In this document: one piece after another, positions 1 to 10,649 of the stretch
How the letters are laid out: each line of letters opens with the position of its first letter
Numbering within the stretch: position 1 is the first letter of the stretch
Assembly: GCF_001618175.1 (NCBI RefSeq)
Contig: NZ_LPXN01000116.1
Coordinates: forward strand, 1 to 64,000
Length of the DNA stretch: 64,000 bases
Reading direction: 5' to 3'
Source: Oceanibaculum pacificum
GTDB taxonomy: Bacteria; Pseudomonadota; Alphaproteobacteria; Oceanibaculales; Oceanibaculaceae
Program-made: the position numbers and the translations under genes
The notes under the pieces: generated by a model
Told to the model about the DNA's origin: nothing
The model's input: only the letters and a program-made list of their open reading frames with translations
Database searches by the model: none

Positions 1-49
<49 letters not shown>

Positions 50-88
50 CTTTTGTTATAACTCGCTCGAAATCACGATCTGACCTGG

Positions 89-127
89 CCCCGCAAGTCT
101 AATCGCTTGCGGGGCTTTGGTTTTTAG
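89..127 (+). terminator. Rho-independent terminator after the tRNA
   Basis: A perfect 9-bp stem, CCCCGCAAG at 89-97 paired with CTTGCGGGG at 106-114 around an 8-nt loop, is followed by a T-rich tract (CTTTGGTTTTT). It lies 40 bp after the tRNA CCA end and is the natural terminator for that transcript. Confidence 0.85.
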
Positions 128-589
128 AAGGAAACGTGTGTTGGCTCCCCTGTGCGTGGTCGAGCGACGCTGCCGGACCATCGAAGGAGGTCCTCGTGCT
201 ACTCGTGGTCTGGGGGTCGGGGCCCCCGACCGCCTCGACGAAAATCTCGTAGATGGACGTGCCTTCGAGGTACTCGTGCAGACCGCGATCGGCGCCATCG
301 ACTAACTGCGGCAGCGCGTCGTCGTCGGACCGCTTCTCGACGGCCTCTTTTAGACAGTGCTCCGAGCCGAACATTGATTGGATGGCGTCGTGCATCTGCT
401 CGAGCGTGATCCAAGTCGGCACCCCGGCGCGCCGCCAGATCGCGGGCCTGATCGCCTTACGCGGATCCCCGAATTTGCCGGTGACGGACCACTCGCCGGA
501 GCATTCTGCCGACCGTCATCCGGCAGCCCGCCTTGAGAGGCTAACTCTTTGTGAATTTGGAGTTTTGGCCACAAGCTCGCAGCTTCCAT
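99..589 (-). pseudogene. Possible decayed hypothetical gene
   Basis: Two minus-strand reading frames here look like one protein-like sequence broken by a frame change near 512-518. The upstream part starts at ATG 589 and the downstream part contains the stretch VPTWITLEQMHDAIQSM. The downstream part ends inside the tRNA terminator, so the C-terminus looks unnatural, as if the gene were cut when the island inserted. I recognise no family. It may also be chance open frames in GC-rich DNA. Confidence 0.22.
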
Positions 590-900
590 GACAGGTCCTG
601 CAGGTCTTGAAGTGGCATCCGCCGATCCTAAATCTTTCTCGCCGAACGGCGGATTACCGCGTTCGGCGCGAGGCTCGACCTTGAGGGTGAGCCGCCGCGC
701 GCTTGCACATCGCTTCTAGCGAAGGGTGTGTTTGACCGTGCGTCCGATGCCGCTGCCGGCCACGACCGGCAGCCCGGCGATGGACCGGCTCGGCACGCTT
801 CGTGCCCCTTGCCCTTCCGATGCAGTGCGGCCGCCGCCGGCGGCTCTTCCGTCCTCGAGGTTCATGGCGATGAATTTCGAGAAGATGGAGGAGTCCGGTC
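590..900. other. Non-coding stretch with a 9-bp inverted repeat
   Basis: I see no convincing gene here. A perfect inverted repeat, CGCCGAACG at 640-648 and CGTTCGGCG at 660-668, has an 11-nt loop and no T tract. The region ends with the Shine-Dalgarno sequence (GGAGGAG) of the next gene. It marks the change from tRNA-proximal DNA to the stress cargo and probably holds that operon's promoter, but I cannot point to one. Confidence 0.4.
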
Positions 901-1182
901 ATGACATCACTCGCTGTGGAAACCAGGCCACTGCCGCTCAGGGAGTGGCCGGCGAAGGAAACGGACAAAGGCGGTGGTGACCCCGCGACGGTCAATGGCG
1001 CCGTCGCGACCTCGAACTGGAGCACGGATGCCTCGCGAAAGGCGTCTATGCGGCCAGATCCCGTTGACCTGGCCGCGTTCGAGTCGTTTCCCGCGAGCGA
1101 TCCGCCAGCTTGGCTCGGCATCACCGCCGGCACCCCGATCAGACATGCCGAGAACGTTCCTACCGAAAGGAGGGGGCAATGA
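901..1182 (+). CDS. Small protein with FPASDPPAW motif
   Basis: A 93-aa protein of unknown function. Its central part contains SFPASDPPAW (around residues 62-71), a short motif that recurs in small uncharacterised proteobacterial proteins, often near stress genes. The rest is low complexity and polar, with no signal peptide or membrane segment. The ATG is preceded by GGAGGAG at good spacing. The stop overlaps the start of the next gene as ATGA, so the two are translationally coupled. The motif is seen directly; the role is unknown. Its place at the head of the block suggests co-expression with the NDUFS4-like and omega-subunit genes. Confidence 0.75.
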   Translation: MTSLAVETRPLPLREWPAKETDKGGGDPATVNGAVATSNWSTDASRKASMRPDPVDLAAFESFPASDPPAWLGITAGTPIRHAENVPTERRGQ

Positions 1183-1670
1183 GCGCATTTGCCAAGACCA
1201 ACCGGGACTTCGGTCCGTGCGGGCAGCGGATTCCGGCCCGATCCGTGTCGGCCAGGAAAGCCGATCTCATCGACCTGGACCAGGAGCGCTCGAAGCGCCG
1301 TCCATCGTCTGCGTTCTCTGCCAGCCCGGCACTGGGCCCCGCCGTGCGCATATATCGCCCGGCACGGAGCGTCATGCAGGCAGGACGGGCGCGGACCAAG
1401 AAGTGGGTACTCGAATTCGAGCCCAGATATGCGACCGAAATCGAGCCTCTCATGGGCTGGACGAGCTCGCGGGATACGCTCCAGCAGGTGAAGCTGACCT
1501 TTCCGAGCAAGGAGCGGGCGGTCGCATTCGCGGAACGCCAAGGCTGGCCCTATACGGTCATTGAGCCGCACGAGCCGAAGATTCGTCCCAAGAGCTATGC
1601 CGACAACTTCCGGTGGCAACATCCGCCGGCGACTCCGACCGGCGAGAAGGGACAGGCCCGGGGGAGGTGA
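1179..1670 (+). CDS. NDUFS4-like (ETC complex I conserved region) protein
   Basis: A 163-aa protein whose C-terminal 100 residues match the NDUFS4 / complex I 18-kDa family ([45 protein letters not shown]). In alphaproteobacteria and mitochondria this accessory subunit stabilises NADH:ubiquinone oxidoreductase at the N-module junction. The N-terminal 60 residues are a low-complexity extension not usual for the family. I chose ATG 1179 because AAGGAGG lies just upstream and it overlaps the preceding stop (ATGA); longer in-frame starts lack a ribosome site. No other complex I gene is nearby, so this is an orphan paralogue, perhaps modifying the host complex under stress. Confidence 0.85.
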   Translation: MSAFAKTNRDFGPCGQRIPARSVSARKADLIDLDQERSKRRPSSAFSASPALGPAVRIYRPARSVMQAGRARTKKWVLEFEPRYATEIEPLMGWTSSRDTLQQVKLTFPSKERAVAFAERQGWPYTVIEPHEPKIRPKSYADNFRWQHPPATPTGEKGQARGR

Positions 1671-1672
1671 GC

Positions 1673-2020
1673 GTGGCGCGCATCACCGTAAACGACTGTC
1701 TCGAACGAATCCCGAACCGTTTCGAACTTGTGCTGGTCGCGGCCGAGCGCGCGCGACAATTGGGCCGGGGCGAACCGCAGACGATCGAAGCCGCGGGCGA
1801 GCCGCGGACGCTGGTGTCCCTCCGGGAGATTGCCGCCGGCAAGGTCGATGTCAGCGAGTTACGCGAACGGCTGGTTCGCAGGCTCCAGCGCCATGGCTAC
1901 GAGGAGATCGAGTTCGACGCGCCGCGGGATGCCGCCGGCCTCGGTCTGGAGCCTGATGGCGAGGCGATACTCGCCACCGCCGATCAGGCAAGAGAGGAGC
2001 CACGCAGCCATGCAGCGTGA
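1673..2020 (+). CDS. rpoZ: DNA-directed RNA polymerase omega subunit (extra copy)
   Basis: A 115-aa protein that begins [20 protein letters not shown], the conserved omega N-terminus with the AAERARQL helix that wraps the beta-prime C-terminus. Omega aids RNA polymerase assembly and, in many bacteria, forms part of a ppGpp site. The last 45 residues are a divergent acidic tail. I use GTG 1673, which gives the usual MAR start; GTG 1667 is an alternative. GGGGAGG is directly upstream, only a few bases from the previous stop. An island-borne omega is probably a second copy beside the chromosomal rpoZ and could alter stress transcription. That role is inferred. Confidence 0.88.
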   Translation: MARITVNDCLERIPNRFELVLVAAERARQLGRGEPQTIEAAGEPRTLVSLREIAAGKVDVSELRERLVRRLQRHGYEEIEFDAPRDAAGLGLEPDGEAILATADQAREEPRSHAA

Positions 2021-2336
2021 GAACGGCTTGATAGACGGTCGCGCGACGGGTGGCGGCCAGACAGCGAGCCACGGCGAGCGCTGGTCGACCTTGGACTATG
2101 CGGTCGCTGCGGCATACGCCGCACTGCTGATAGCGCCCGCGCCGTTCTTCTGGGCGCCGCCGGCTTGGGTGTGGGCACTCATGAGCCTGCCGGGGCGCCC
2201 CGCCGAAACCGCAAGGGCGGACGGCCTGCAAGCCAAGCATCGGGAGGCGGAAGTACGACCTGCTGCGGTCGCGGCAAACGACAATGCCGCCGCGGTCCTT
2301 GGCAGGGCCCCTGATAGCGACAGGCAATGGGCCTGA
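2010..2336 (+). CDS. Small single-span membrane protein, unknown function
   Basis: A 108-aa protein overlapping the end of rpoZ by 11 nt, with GAGGAG ahead of its ATG. Residues about 29-55 form a hydrophobic Ala/Pro/Trp-rich segment, probably one membrane span. The C-terminal half is polar with an [12 protein letters not shown] stretch. No family is recognised. The overlap with rpoZ argues that it is a real, co-translated member of this small operon. Confidence 0.6.
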   Translation: MQRENGLIDGRATGGGQTASHGERWSTLDYAVAAAYAALLIAPAPFFWAPPAWVWALMSLPGRPAETARADGLQAKHREAEVRPAAVAANDNAAAVLGRAPDSDRQWA

Positions 2337-2413
2337 AGGCGCTGCAGGAGGCTGTTTAACTCGATCACTAACGAAAGGAAGCACGACAGAGTACAGACAC
2401 GAGGGAAACAACA

Positions 2414-3550
2414 ATGAGAATCGCGCAAATTGCCCCTCTCTATGAAAGTGTTCCGCCGAAACTCTATGGCGGCACCGAACGCGTAGTGTCCTACCTTACC
2501 GAGGAGCTTGTCCAGCAAGGGCACGACGTGACCCTGTTCGCCAGCGGCGACTCACGCACGGCAGCACATCTCGTGCAAGGCAGCGAAACCGCGCTGCGCC
2601 TCAATCCCGAAGTCCGTGACCCGTGGCCATACCACGTCGTCATGCTGGACAAGATCAAGCGGCGGGCGGGCGACTTCGACGCCCTCCACTTCCACATCGA
2701 CTACTACCATTTCCCACTGTTCCGCGAGATGGCGAGCCGGACCGTGACGACGCTGCATGGGCGGCTGGACCTGCCGGATCTGCCGCCGGTCTACAAAGCG
2801 TTCCCGGAGATGCCACTCGTTTCGATCTCCGATCATCAGCGCACGCCCTTGCCCGCCGCGAACTGGGCCGGCACGATCTATCACGGCCTGCCCCGCGACC
2901 TTCTGAAATTTCAGCCGGACGCGCGTCGCAGCTATCTCGCATTCCTTGGCCGCATTAGCCCCGAGAAGCGACCCGATCGCGCGATCGAAATCGCCCGCCG
3001 GACGGGCTTGCCGCTCAAGATTGCCGCCAAGGTGGACAGGGCGGACCAAGCATACTTCGACGAACATATTCGTCCCTTGCTGGACGATCCGCACGTCGAG
3101 TTCGTCGGCGAGATCGGCGAGGCGGAGAAGAGCGCCTTTCTGAGCGGAGCGATCGCGCTCCTCTTTCCCATCGACTGGCCGGAACCCTTCGGCCTCGTGA
3201 TGATCGAGGCGATGGCTTGCGGCACGCCCGTCATCGCCTGGCGCAGGGGCTCGATCCCGGAGATCGTGGAAGACGGGGTGACGGGGGTCATTGTCGACAG
3301 CCTGGAAGGCGCAGTGGCCGCAGTGCCCAAGGCCATGGTGCTCGACCGCGCCGCAATCCGCCGCCGCTTCGAGGAAAGGTTTACCGCCGAACGCATGGCG
3401 CGCGACTATGTACGTCTGTACCAGTCGCTGGGTGGCGCCCCGACTCAGCCGGCGCTCGATCGCCGACCCGTGTCGACAGTGACAGAAGCGGCGTTCGATC
3501 GTGCGCAGGTACAGCGTTCGTCCACGCTCGAGTTTGTTGCGGCGGCCTGA
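2414..3550 (+). CDS. Glycosyltransferase family 4 protein
   Basis: A 378-aa GT-B-fold retaining glycosyltransferase. The N-terminal domain shows the acceptor-side glycine loop (APLYESVPPKLYGGTERVV). The C-terminal domain carries GRISPEKRPDRAIEIA and the donor-binding E-x7-E motif in WPEPFGLVMIEAMACGTPVIA. Enzymes of this type use nucleotide-sugar donors. ATG 2414 follows a purine-rich leader. The neighbour downstream is an amylo-glucosidase-like protein, and otsA lies 9 kb away, which suggests synthesis or turnover of a storage or protective glucan, but the substrate cannot be read from the sequence. Confidence 0.9.
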   Translation: MRIAQIAPLYESVPPKLYGGTERVVSYLTEELVQQGHDVTLFASGDSRTAAHLVQGSETALRLNPEVRDPWPYHVVMLDKIKRRAGDFDALHFHIDYYHFPLFREMASRTVTTLHGRLDLPDLPPVYKAFPEMPLVSISDHQRTPLPAANWAGTIYHGLPRDLLKFQPDARRSYLAFLGRISPEKRPDRAIEIARRTGLPLKIAAKVDRADQAYFDEHIRPLLDDPHVEFVGEIGEAEKSAFLSGAIALLFPIDWPEPFGLVMIEAMACGTPVIAWRRGSIPEIVEDGVTGVIVDSLEGAVAAVPKAMVLDRAAIRRRFEERFTAERMARDYVRLYQSLGGAPTQPALDRRPVSTVTEAAFDRAQVQRSSTLEFVAAA

Positions 3551-3651
3551 GCGCCGCCGCAATGGACGAAGCGGCGACACCCGCGCGGCATATACCGAAG
3601 CCCATCGGGTGTCCCGCTTTCATAGGCAGCATTGGTCCGGAGACACAGCCC

Positions 3652-5844
3652 ATGAGTGAGCCAGACTCGCAGGCCACACCGTCACAGACGGGCGGAGTCA
3701 GAAACTACGGAATTACCGCCACCTTCTCGTTGCCGGAAAGGCGGCTGCGGACTCTCAAACACGGTCATACATTCGGACTTTTCGACCCCCACGGCGACAT
3801 CGTCCCGGGGCGGGGCAGTCCGGATGGCCTTTTCCATGACGACACGCGCTTTCTCTCCGGGCTGCAGCTTCTCATTAACGGCCTCCGGCCACTGCTATTG
3901 AGTTCCACGGTTCAGGACAACAACGCCCAGCTAACGGTCCACCTCACCAACCCCGATATCCTCGACGGCGAGACTCTGGTGCTCGCCAAGGACGTCATCC
4001 ACTTCCTGCGAACCACCTTCATCTGGCAGGGAAGTAGCTTCGAGCGGCTGCGGGTCCAGAACTTCGGTGATCGCGAGCATCGCTTTACTGTCACCTTCTC
4101 TTTTGAGGCGGATTTCGCCGACCTGTTCGAGGTCCGCGGACATCGGCGTCCCCGGCGCGGCACCATCGAATGCGCGGTCGAGAATGAGAACGCCGCCGCG
4201 TTTCGCTACACCGCGCTCGACGGCCGTCGCCACTCGGCGAACCTTCGGTTCGTGCCCGCGCCGGTGCAGCTCGAGCCCGGCAGCGCCCGGTACGAGCTGA
4301 CGCTCGCGCCGGGAGAGCAGGCGGCAATTCTGGTCACTTGTGCCTGCGCTAACGGCGATGGTCCAACAGCCTTGGAGCGCGGGTTCCTGCCCAGCTTTCG
4401 TGAGGCGCGCCGGGCGCACCGGTTGTCGACGAAACGCGCCGCGGCGATAGAGACTTCGAACGAGATCTTCAACGAAGTCCTCTGCCGCTCCATGGCTGAC
4501 CTGTACATGCTCCTGACCGATACGGAGCACGGCCCGTACCCGTATGCGGGTGTTCCCTGGTACAGCACCGTGTTCGGCCGGGACGGCATCATCACGGCCA
4601 TCGAGATGCTCTGGATCGACCCCGAAATTGCGCGGGGCGTTCTTCGCTTTCTCGCGGCGCATCAGGCCAAGGACTTCGATGCGCGCGCGGATGCCGAGCC
4701 GGGCAAGATCCTGCATGAGATGCGCTTGGGCGAGATGGCGCGTCTGGGCGAAGTGCCCTTCGGCCTCTACTACGGCAGCGTCGACGCGACGCCGTTGTTC
4801 GTACTTCTCGCCGGGCTCTACTACGAACGGACGCAGGACCTTTCGCTCATCCGCAGCCTGTGGCCCCACATCGAGGCGGCGCTCACTTGGATAGACACCC
4901 ACGGCGACGTCGACGGGGATGGGCTTGTCGAATATGCCCGCAAGGACGCCGCCGGGCTACTGAACCAGGGTTGGAAAGACTCTCATGATGCCGTCTTTCA
5001 CGACGACGGCCGCACGGCACCATTGCCGATCGCCCTGGTCGAGGTTCAAGGCTACGTCTACGCCGCCAAGCGTCACGCCGCACGGATCGCGCAAGCGCTC
5101 GGCGACCAAGCCAGGGCGGACGCGCTCGACCGGCAGGCGGACAGCTTGCGCGACGAAGTCGAGCAGCGCTTCTGGATGGAGGACAAGGACTTCTACGCTC
5201 TGGCGCTGGATGGCAACAAGCGTCCATGCCGCGTCCTGACTTCGAATGCCGGCCACCTGCTTTTTTGCGGCCTTCCGACTGTCGACCGGGCCGCCCGGGT
5301 CGCGGTCAAGTTGACGGGCACGGCCTTCTTCTCGGGCTGGGGGATTCGTACCGTCGCAACCGGCGAGCCCCGCTACAGCCCGATTTCGTACCACAACGGT
5401 TCGGTCTGGCCCCATGACAATGCTCTCATCGCACTCGGGCTCTGCCGCTACGGCGCGAGCGCACAGGCCCAGGAGGTTTTCCAGGCGCTGTTTGACGCAG
5501 CAGGATACATGGAGTTGCGCCGTCTGCCGGAGCTGTTCTGCGGCTTTCGGCGCCAGCCCGGTATCGGACCGACCATCTATCCCGTTGCCTGCACGCCTCA
5601 GGCCTGGGCAAGCGCAACGCCCTTCGCCTTGCTACAAGCGTGCCTTGGCATCCAGTTCGATGACGCCGGAAGGGAAATCCGGTTCCGGCGGCCCTGGCTG
5701 CCCCGCTTCCTGGACGAGCTGGTCATCCGATCGCTGCGGCTCGGCGAAACGCGCGCGGACATCCTGCTCCGCCGCTACGAAGACGATGTCTCGGTCAACG
5801 TGCTCGACCGCAACGATGACGTGGCCGTGACCGTGACACATTGA
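3652..5844 (+). CDS. Amylo-alpha-1,6-glucosidase-like glycogen debranching protein
   Basis: A 730-aa protein with an N-terminal beta-rich domain (about 1-270, TFGLFDPHGDIV) of the bacterial glycogen-debranching N-terminal type. An (alpha/alpha)6-barrel catalytic region follows (YAGVPWYSTVFGRDGIITA, YYGSVDATPLF, NQGWKDSHDAV, PISYHNGSVWPHDNALIA). These blocks typify the trehalase/GH63/GH37-like amylo-alpha-1,6-glucosidase group. I chose ATG 3652 because upstream in-frame codons overlap the glycosyltransferase gene and have no family similarity. It follows the GT4 gene by 101 bp and is probably co-transcribed. The likely role is hydrolysis of alpha-1,6 glucosyl branches or of a compatible-solute glucoside. 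Confidence 0.88.
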   Translation: MSEPDSQATPSQTGGVRNYGITATFSLPERRLRTLKHGHTFGLFDPHGDIVPGRGSPDGLFHDDTRFLSGLQLLINGLRPLLLSSTVQDNNAQLTVHLTNPDILDGETLVLAKDVIHFLRTTFIWQGSSFERLRVQNFGDREHRFTVTFSFEADFADLFEVRGHRRPRRGTIECAVENENAAAFRYTALDGRRHSANLRFVPAPVQLEPGSARYELTLAPGEQAAILVTCACANGDGPTALERGFLPSFREARRAHRLSTKRAAAIETSNEIFNEVLCRSMADLYMLLTDTEHGPYPYAGVPWYSTVFGRDGIITAIEMLWIDPEIARGVLRFLAAHQAKDFDARADAEPGKILHEMRLGEMARLGEVPFGLYYGSVDATPLFVLLAGLYYERTQDLSLIRSLWPHIEAALTWIDTHGDVDGDGLVEYARKDAAGLLNQGWKDSHDAVFHDDGRTAPLPIALVEVQGYVYAAKRHAARIAQALGDQARADALDRQADSLRDEVEQRFWMEDKDFYALALDGNKRPCRVLTSNAGHLLFCGLPTVDRAARVAVKLTGTAFFSGWGIRTVATGEPRYSPISYHNGSVWPHDNALIALGLCRYGASAQAQEVFQALFDAAGYMELRRLPELFCGFRRQPGIGPTIYPVACTPQAWASATPFALLQACLGIQFDDAGREIRFRRPWLPRFLDELVIRSLRLGETRADILLRRYEDDVSVNVLDRNDDVAVTVTH

Positions 5845-5897
5845 AGGTGGGGTATTCGAGGGCTTGAGCAAGAAAGGGATCCATCGGAGTACAGGCC

Positions 5898-6332
5898 ATG
5901 ACAGTCAGGAGCTTGCTGGAAAGAAAGGGAAATTTTGTCTCGGTGGCGGCGCCCACGGCCAGGGTCCAGGACATCGTCGATCAGCTTGAGAGCGACGATG
6001 TTGCCGCGGTCGTCATCAGCGGTGACGGCAAGGAGATCGAGGGCATCGTATCCGCCCGCGCTATCGCGCGCGGCCTGAAGCAGTTCGGCCGCGACGTGGT
6101 GGACCGTCCGGTTGGGGACCTGATGACGCGCGAAGTCGCGACCTGCGATATCGGGGAGCCGCTCAGCCGCGTTTACGAGCTGATGGACGAGCACCAGGTT
6201 CGCCACATCCCGATCACCAACGGTGGCGCGCTGTGCGGCATAATCAACACGCTCGCCGTGGTGAAGCATCGATTGGCTGAGATCGACGCGGAAGCAAAAG
6301 CGCTGAAGGAATACATAGCCGGGCGGACGTAG
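5898..6332 (+). CDS. CBS-domain protein
   Basis: A 144-aa protein made of a tandem CBS pair (Bateman module) and nothing else. The first repeat covers about residues 10-65 (VAAPTARVQDIVDQL, AVVISGDGKEIEGIVSARAIAR), the second about 75-130 (DLMTREVATCDIGEPLSRVYELM, HIPITNGGALCGIINTLAVVK). Stand-alone CBS pairs bind adenosyl ligands such as AMP, ATP or NAD and act as energy sensors. GGAG precedes the ATG. It faces cbpM convergently across 35 bp. The ligand and partner are unknown. Confidence 0.9.
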   Translation: MTVRSLLERKGNFVSVAAPTARVQDIVDQLESDDVAAVVISGDGKEIEGIVSARAIARGLKQFGRDVVDRPVGDLMTREVATCDIGEPLSRVYELMDEHQVRHIPITNGGALCGIINTLAVVKHRLAEIDAEAKALKEYIAGRT

Positions 6333-6367
6333 AAAGATACAAGGACGTCTGACGTGTGCACTCTGCG

Positions 6368-6706
6368 TTACTCTGGAGCCGCTCCCCGAGCACGATAGGC
6401 GCTCCGGATACGCTGACGGATGTCTCCAGGCTGATCGCCGATCGCTCCAAGGATGGCTTTTAGTTCCTGCCGAATCCCATGGAGTTGGTCTATTAGAGCG
6501 AGGACGACCGGTACGGCATCGTCGTTTACATTCATATCGCATCGGAGTTGGCAGACGAGGCAAGCGCGAGCAACATCTGCTTCGTCGAATACCGGGCCGT
6601 TCTCTCCCTGTGCGGGAACAACCCAACCGCGCCTTACCCAGAGGCGCAGCTGTCTGAGGGTGATAGCGCCAACGGTCTCGACGAGCTCTCTTTCCGTGAA
6701 TGTCAT
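6368..6706 (-). CDS. cbpM: Chaperone modulator CbpM
   Basis: A 112-aa MerR-like helix-turn-helix protein (FTERELVETVGAITLRQLRL, WVRRGWVVPAQ) followed by a helical dimerisation tail, the known layout of CbpM, which binds the J-domain of CbpA and inhibits its co-chaperone and DNA-binding activity. Its ATG overlaps the cbpA stop (ATGA), as in the classical cbpAM operon, so both come from one mRNA. Three genes, ftsH-cbpA-cbpM, run on this strand with ftsH further along in coordinate terms. Confidence 0.9.
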   Translation of the reverse strand: MTFTERELVETVGAITLRQLRLWVRRGWVVPAQGENGPVFDEADVARACLVCQLRCDMNVNDDAVPVVLALIDQLHGIRQELKAILGAIGDQPGDIRQRIRSAYRARGAAPE

Positions 6707-7615
6707 GATGCCCTCCGCATTGCGGCGCGGGGGTCATAGCCGTGCGTCTTGCGCCATTCCTTCATAAATGCGTCTAACTCAGGGTCGATTTTTTCCGGCA
6801 ATGCAACGTCCAATACTACGCGCTGGTCGCCGGCCGCGCCGCGTCCGGTCTTTATGCCTTTGCCCTTTAGTCGCAGAACGTCTCCAGTCGTTGAGCCCTT
6901 CGGCACTGTCATCATGACCCGGCCGGTGATAGTCGGTACTTCGACCTTGGCGCCCAGAACCGCTTCGTAGAGGGTAAGTGGGAGGTTGACGACGATATCG
7001 TTGCCGTCACGGCGAAAGACGGGGTGGGGTCTAACGCTGACTTCTATCAGGGCATCGCCAGGCGCGCCGCCGCCGACACCCGGCCTGCCCTTTCCCCTAA
7101 GCCTCAGCGTGCTGCCGTCGCGTGTGCCAATCGGGATATTCAGGTCGAGTGCGTTCCCGTCCGGGAAGGTGATTCGGCGGCGGCTTCCGTTCACCGCATC
7201 CAGGAAATCGACTTCAAGGTGATAGTGGATATCCTCGCCACGGGCCCGGAAGTTCCGGCTTGTGCCGGTCCTTTGCCCGAAGAAATCCGAGAAGACATCC
7301 GAAATATCTTCGAACCCGCCCATGCCGCCGGCCGTGCTGTAGCGGTTGGCTCGCCCCGCGTCGGCGTAGTGACGGTAAAAGTGCTGTTCGGCTCGCTCCG
7401 CTCCGGAAGCGTCGATCTCACCCCGGTCATAGCGGGCACGCTGCTCGGGGTCGCTTAGGAGATGATAAGCTGCCGAGACCGCCTTGAATCGGCTTTCCGC
7501 TTCCTTGTCACCGGGGTGTAGGTCCGGATGGAGCTCCTTCGCGCGCCTGCGATAGGCTTTACGGATGTCGTCCGAGGAAGCATCGCGTTCGACGCCGAGA
7601 ATTTTGTATGGGTCC

Positions 7616-7629
<14 letters not shown>
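6703..7629 (-). CDS. cbpA: DnaJ-type co-chaperone CbpA
   Basis: A 308-aa type II Hsp40. The J-domain is at residues 5-70 (DPYKILGVERDASSDDIRKA) and has the essential HPD in ELHPDLHP, which stimulates DnaK ATPase. A Gly/Phe-type linker follows, then two C-terminal beta-sandwich substrate-binding domains (GNALDLNIPIGTRDGSTLRL, GRVMMTVPKGSTTGDVLRLK). There is no zinc-finger region, which separates it from DnaJ proper. It overlaps the ftsH end by 14 nt and cbpM by 4 nt. It probably works with the neighbouring Hsp20 proteins in keeping client proteins soluble. Confidence 0.93.
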
Positions 7630-9496
<1,867 letters not shown>

Positions 9497-9694
9497 GACG
9501 ACGTTACCGCAATAAGGTCGACCTTCCAGCTGCACCCAACTTGTCAATACAACGCTGCCGCTGGCGGGCTCTGAAACAAGAATCGGGCACTGGAGCGCGA
9601 AGCGGTTTTGCCCGCACGTCCCATTGCGGTGAAGACGAGATACACCCCTTCCCGCCAACCTCGCTATGTGGTTCGCGTAAGCTTCGCGATGAAG

Positions 9695-9751
9695 TGCGGT
9701 GAAGCCGAGGCCTTTCTCGGTAGCCGGAAGCGTGACCTCGGCTTCACCGCA
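9695..9751. repeat. 16-bp perfect inverted repeat upstream of ftsH
   Basis: TGCGGTGAAGCCGAGG at 9695-9710 is exactly repeated in inverse orientation at 9736-9751, with a 25-nt spacer. It lies between the end of the SPW-repeat gene and the ftsH start, both on the minus strand. There is no T tract on either side, so it is a stable RNA hairpin or protein-binding dyad rather than a clear intrinsic terminator. It could partly terminate the SPW transcript or sit in the ftsH leader. Confidence 0.7.
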
Positions 9752-9775
9752 TTGCGGCCCGCTTTCGCGGTCGGT

Positions 9776-10177
9776 TTACGCTGTCGCTCGCCAGCCTCCG
9801 CTGCGTGTCTCAAGGGCCTTCCAGCTGGAACTGATGGCGATAAGCGCCCCGAGAACTATGGCACTCCACATCGCCTCGGCCAGCGCCACATAGCCGAGTA
9901 GCCAGGGCGAGACCACCAGCCAGATGCCGACGGCGGCGTTCAGCCATTCTTCCCACTCCGCGAAGCGCAGCAGCGCCGCGACCGCCAGGGCAGCGACGAC
10001 CAGCGCGCTGACCCACGCGTTCCAGGCTGCCGCCGGGACACCGGTCGTCTCGGTAACGCCCGCGCCTTCCGCGGAGCCCGCGAACTGGAATACCCACGGG
10101 GTAGTGAACAACAGGACGGCCAAGACAATATTGGCCCAATCCTGCCAACCCGACTTCTGGTCGATTTTCAGAGCCAT
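9776..10177 (-). CDS. SPW-repeat membrane protein
   Basis: A 133-aa integral membrane protein with two copies of the SPW repeat, seen as FTTPWVFQF and VVSPWLLGY, and about four transmembrane helices (residues about 14-30, 50-66, 73-90, 96-114). SPW proteins are short bacterial and archaeal membrane proteins of unknown function, comparable in position to the HdeD-like proteins of stress-tolerance islands. An AAGGAGG sequence precedes its ATG on the minus strand. It is divergent from the hsp20 cluster across 471 bp. Confidence 0.85.
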   Translation of the reverse strand: MALKIDQKSGWQDWANIVLAVLLFTTPWVFQFAGSAEGAGVTETTGVPAAAWNAWVSALVVAALAVAALLRFAEWEEWLNAAVGIWLVVSPWLLGYVALAEAMWSAIVLGALIAISSSWKALETRSGGWRATA

Positions 10178-10506
10178 GTCCTTACCTCCTTCACCTGAGC
10201 ACGGACCCAGCCGCGCTCATTTCAGCCGGCATCGAGATAGGCGCGGGAATACAGCTGTTCAAGATCTACAGCCGCCCCGTGAGAATCGGTTCGAGCGAAG
10301 GTACTTGACAAGCTGCAACTCCATACCAAATCGGTGATCGCGGGATGCCACTGACGGGTCCCGGGGCAAGAAATGGCAAGTCCGACCGGCAGGGTTGGGC
10401 GCCAGCACGTTGCTTCGCAACGGAAGGATGTGCGCCTAGTCATTGATTGTCGCTCGGCTCGGTTGTAGCCGGGCCGCGTCGAACAAAGTCGGGCCTTGTC
10501 CATCTC

Positions 10507-10649
10507 TTGCTCTTCCTCCCGGCCCGGCAGGACACCCCCGCACCTTGAGGTTCCATAATCGGCAGCGAGCGATCGCGCGCATGCGCTTGCGCGTGCAGAA
10601 GCGATGCGCGGTTGGCCGAGAGGGATTGTGAACGAAGGAGGAAGAGCAA
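10507..10649 (+). promoter_or_regulatory. 13-nt inverted repeat covering the hsp20 ribosome site
   Basis: TTGCTCTTCCTCC at 10507-10519 is the exact reverse complement of GGAGGAAGAGCAA at 10637-10649, which is the Shine-Dalgarno region plus the first base of the start codon of the first hsp20 gene. If both lie in one transcript, pairing would hide the ribosome site, as expected of a heat-responsive or ligand-responsive leader. It could instead be an inverted duplication of a leader. No promoter could be placed in the surrounding 471-bp divergent spacer, so whether position 10507 is transcribed is unknown. Confidence 0.45.

Noticed and set aside
654-1622. 322-codon minus-strand frame over the first stress genes
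   Set aside because: It is antisense to the FPASDPPAW, NDUFS4-like and following genes, has no family similarity, and the plus-strand genes have good ribosome sites.
3217-3651. N-terminal extension of the debranching enzyme back to 3217
   Set aside because: This part overlaps the GT4 gene in another frame and has low-complexity Arg/Gly-rich sequence; ATG 3652 starts the conserved protein.
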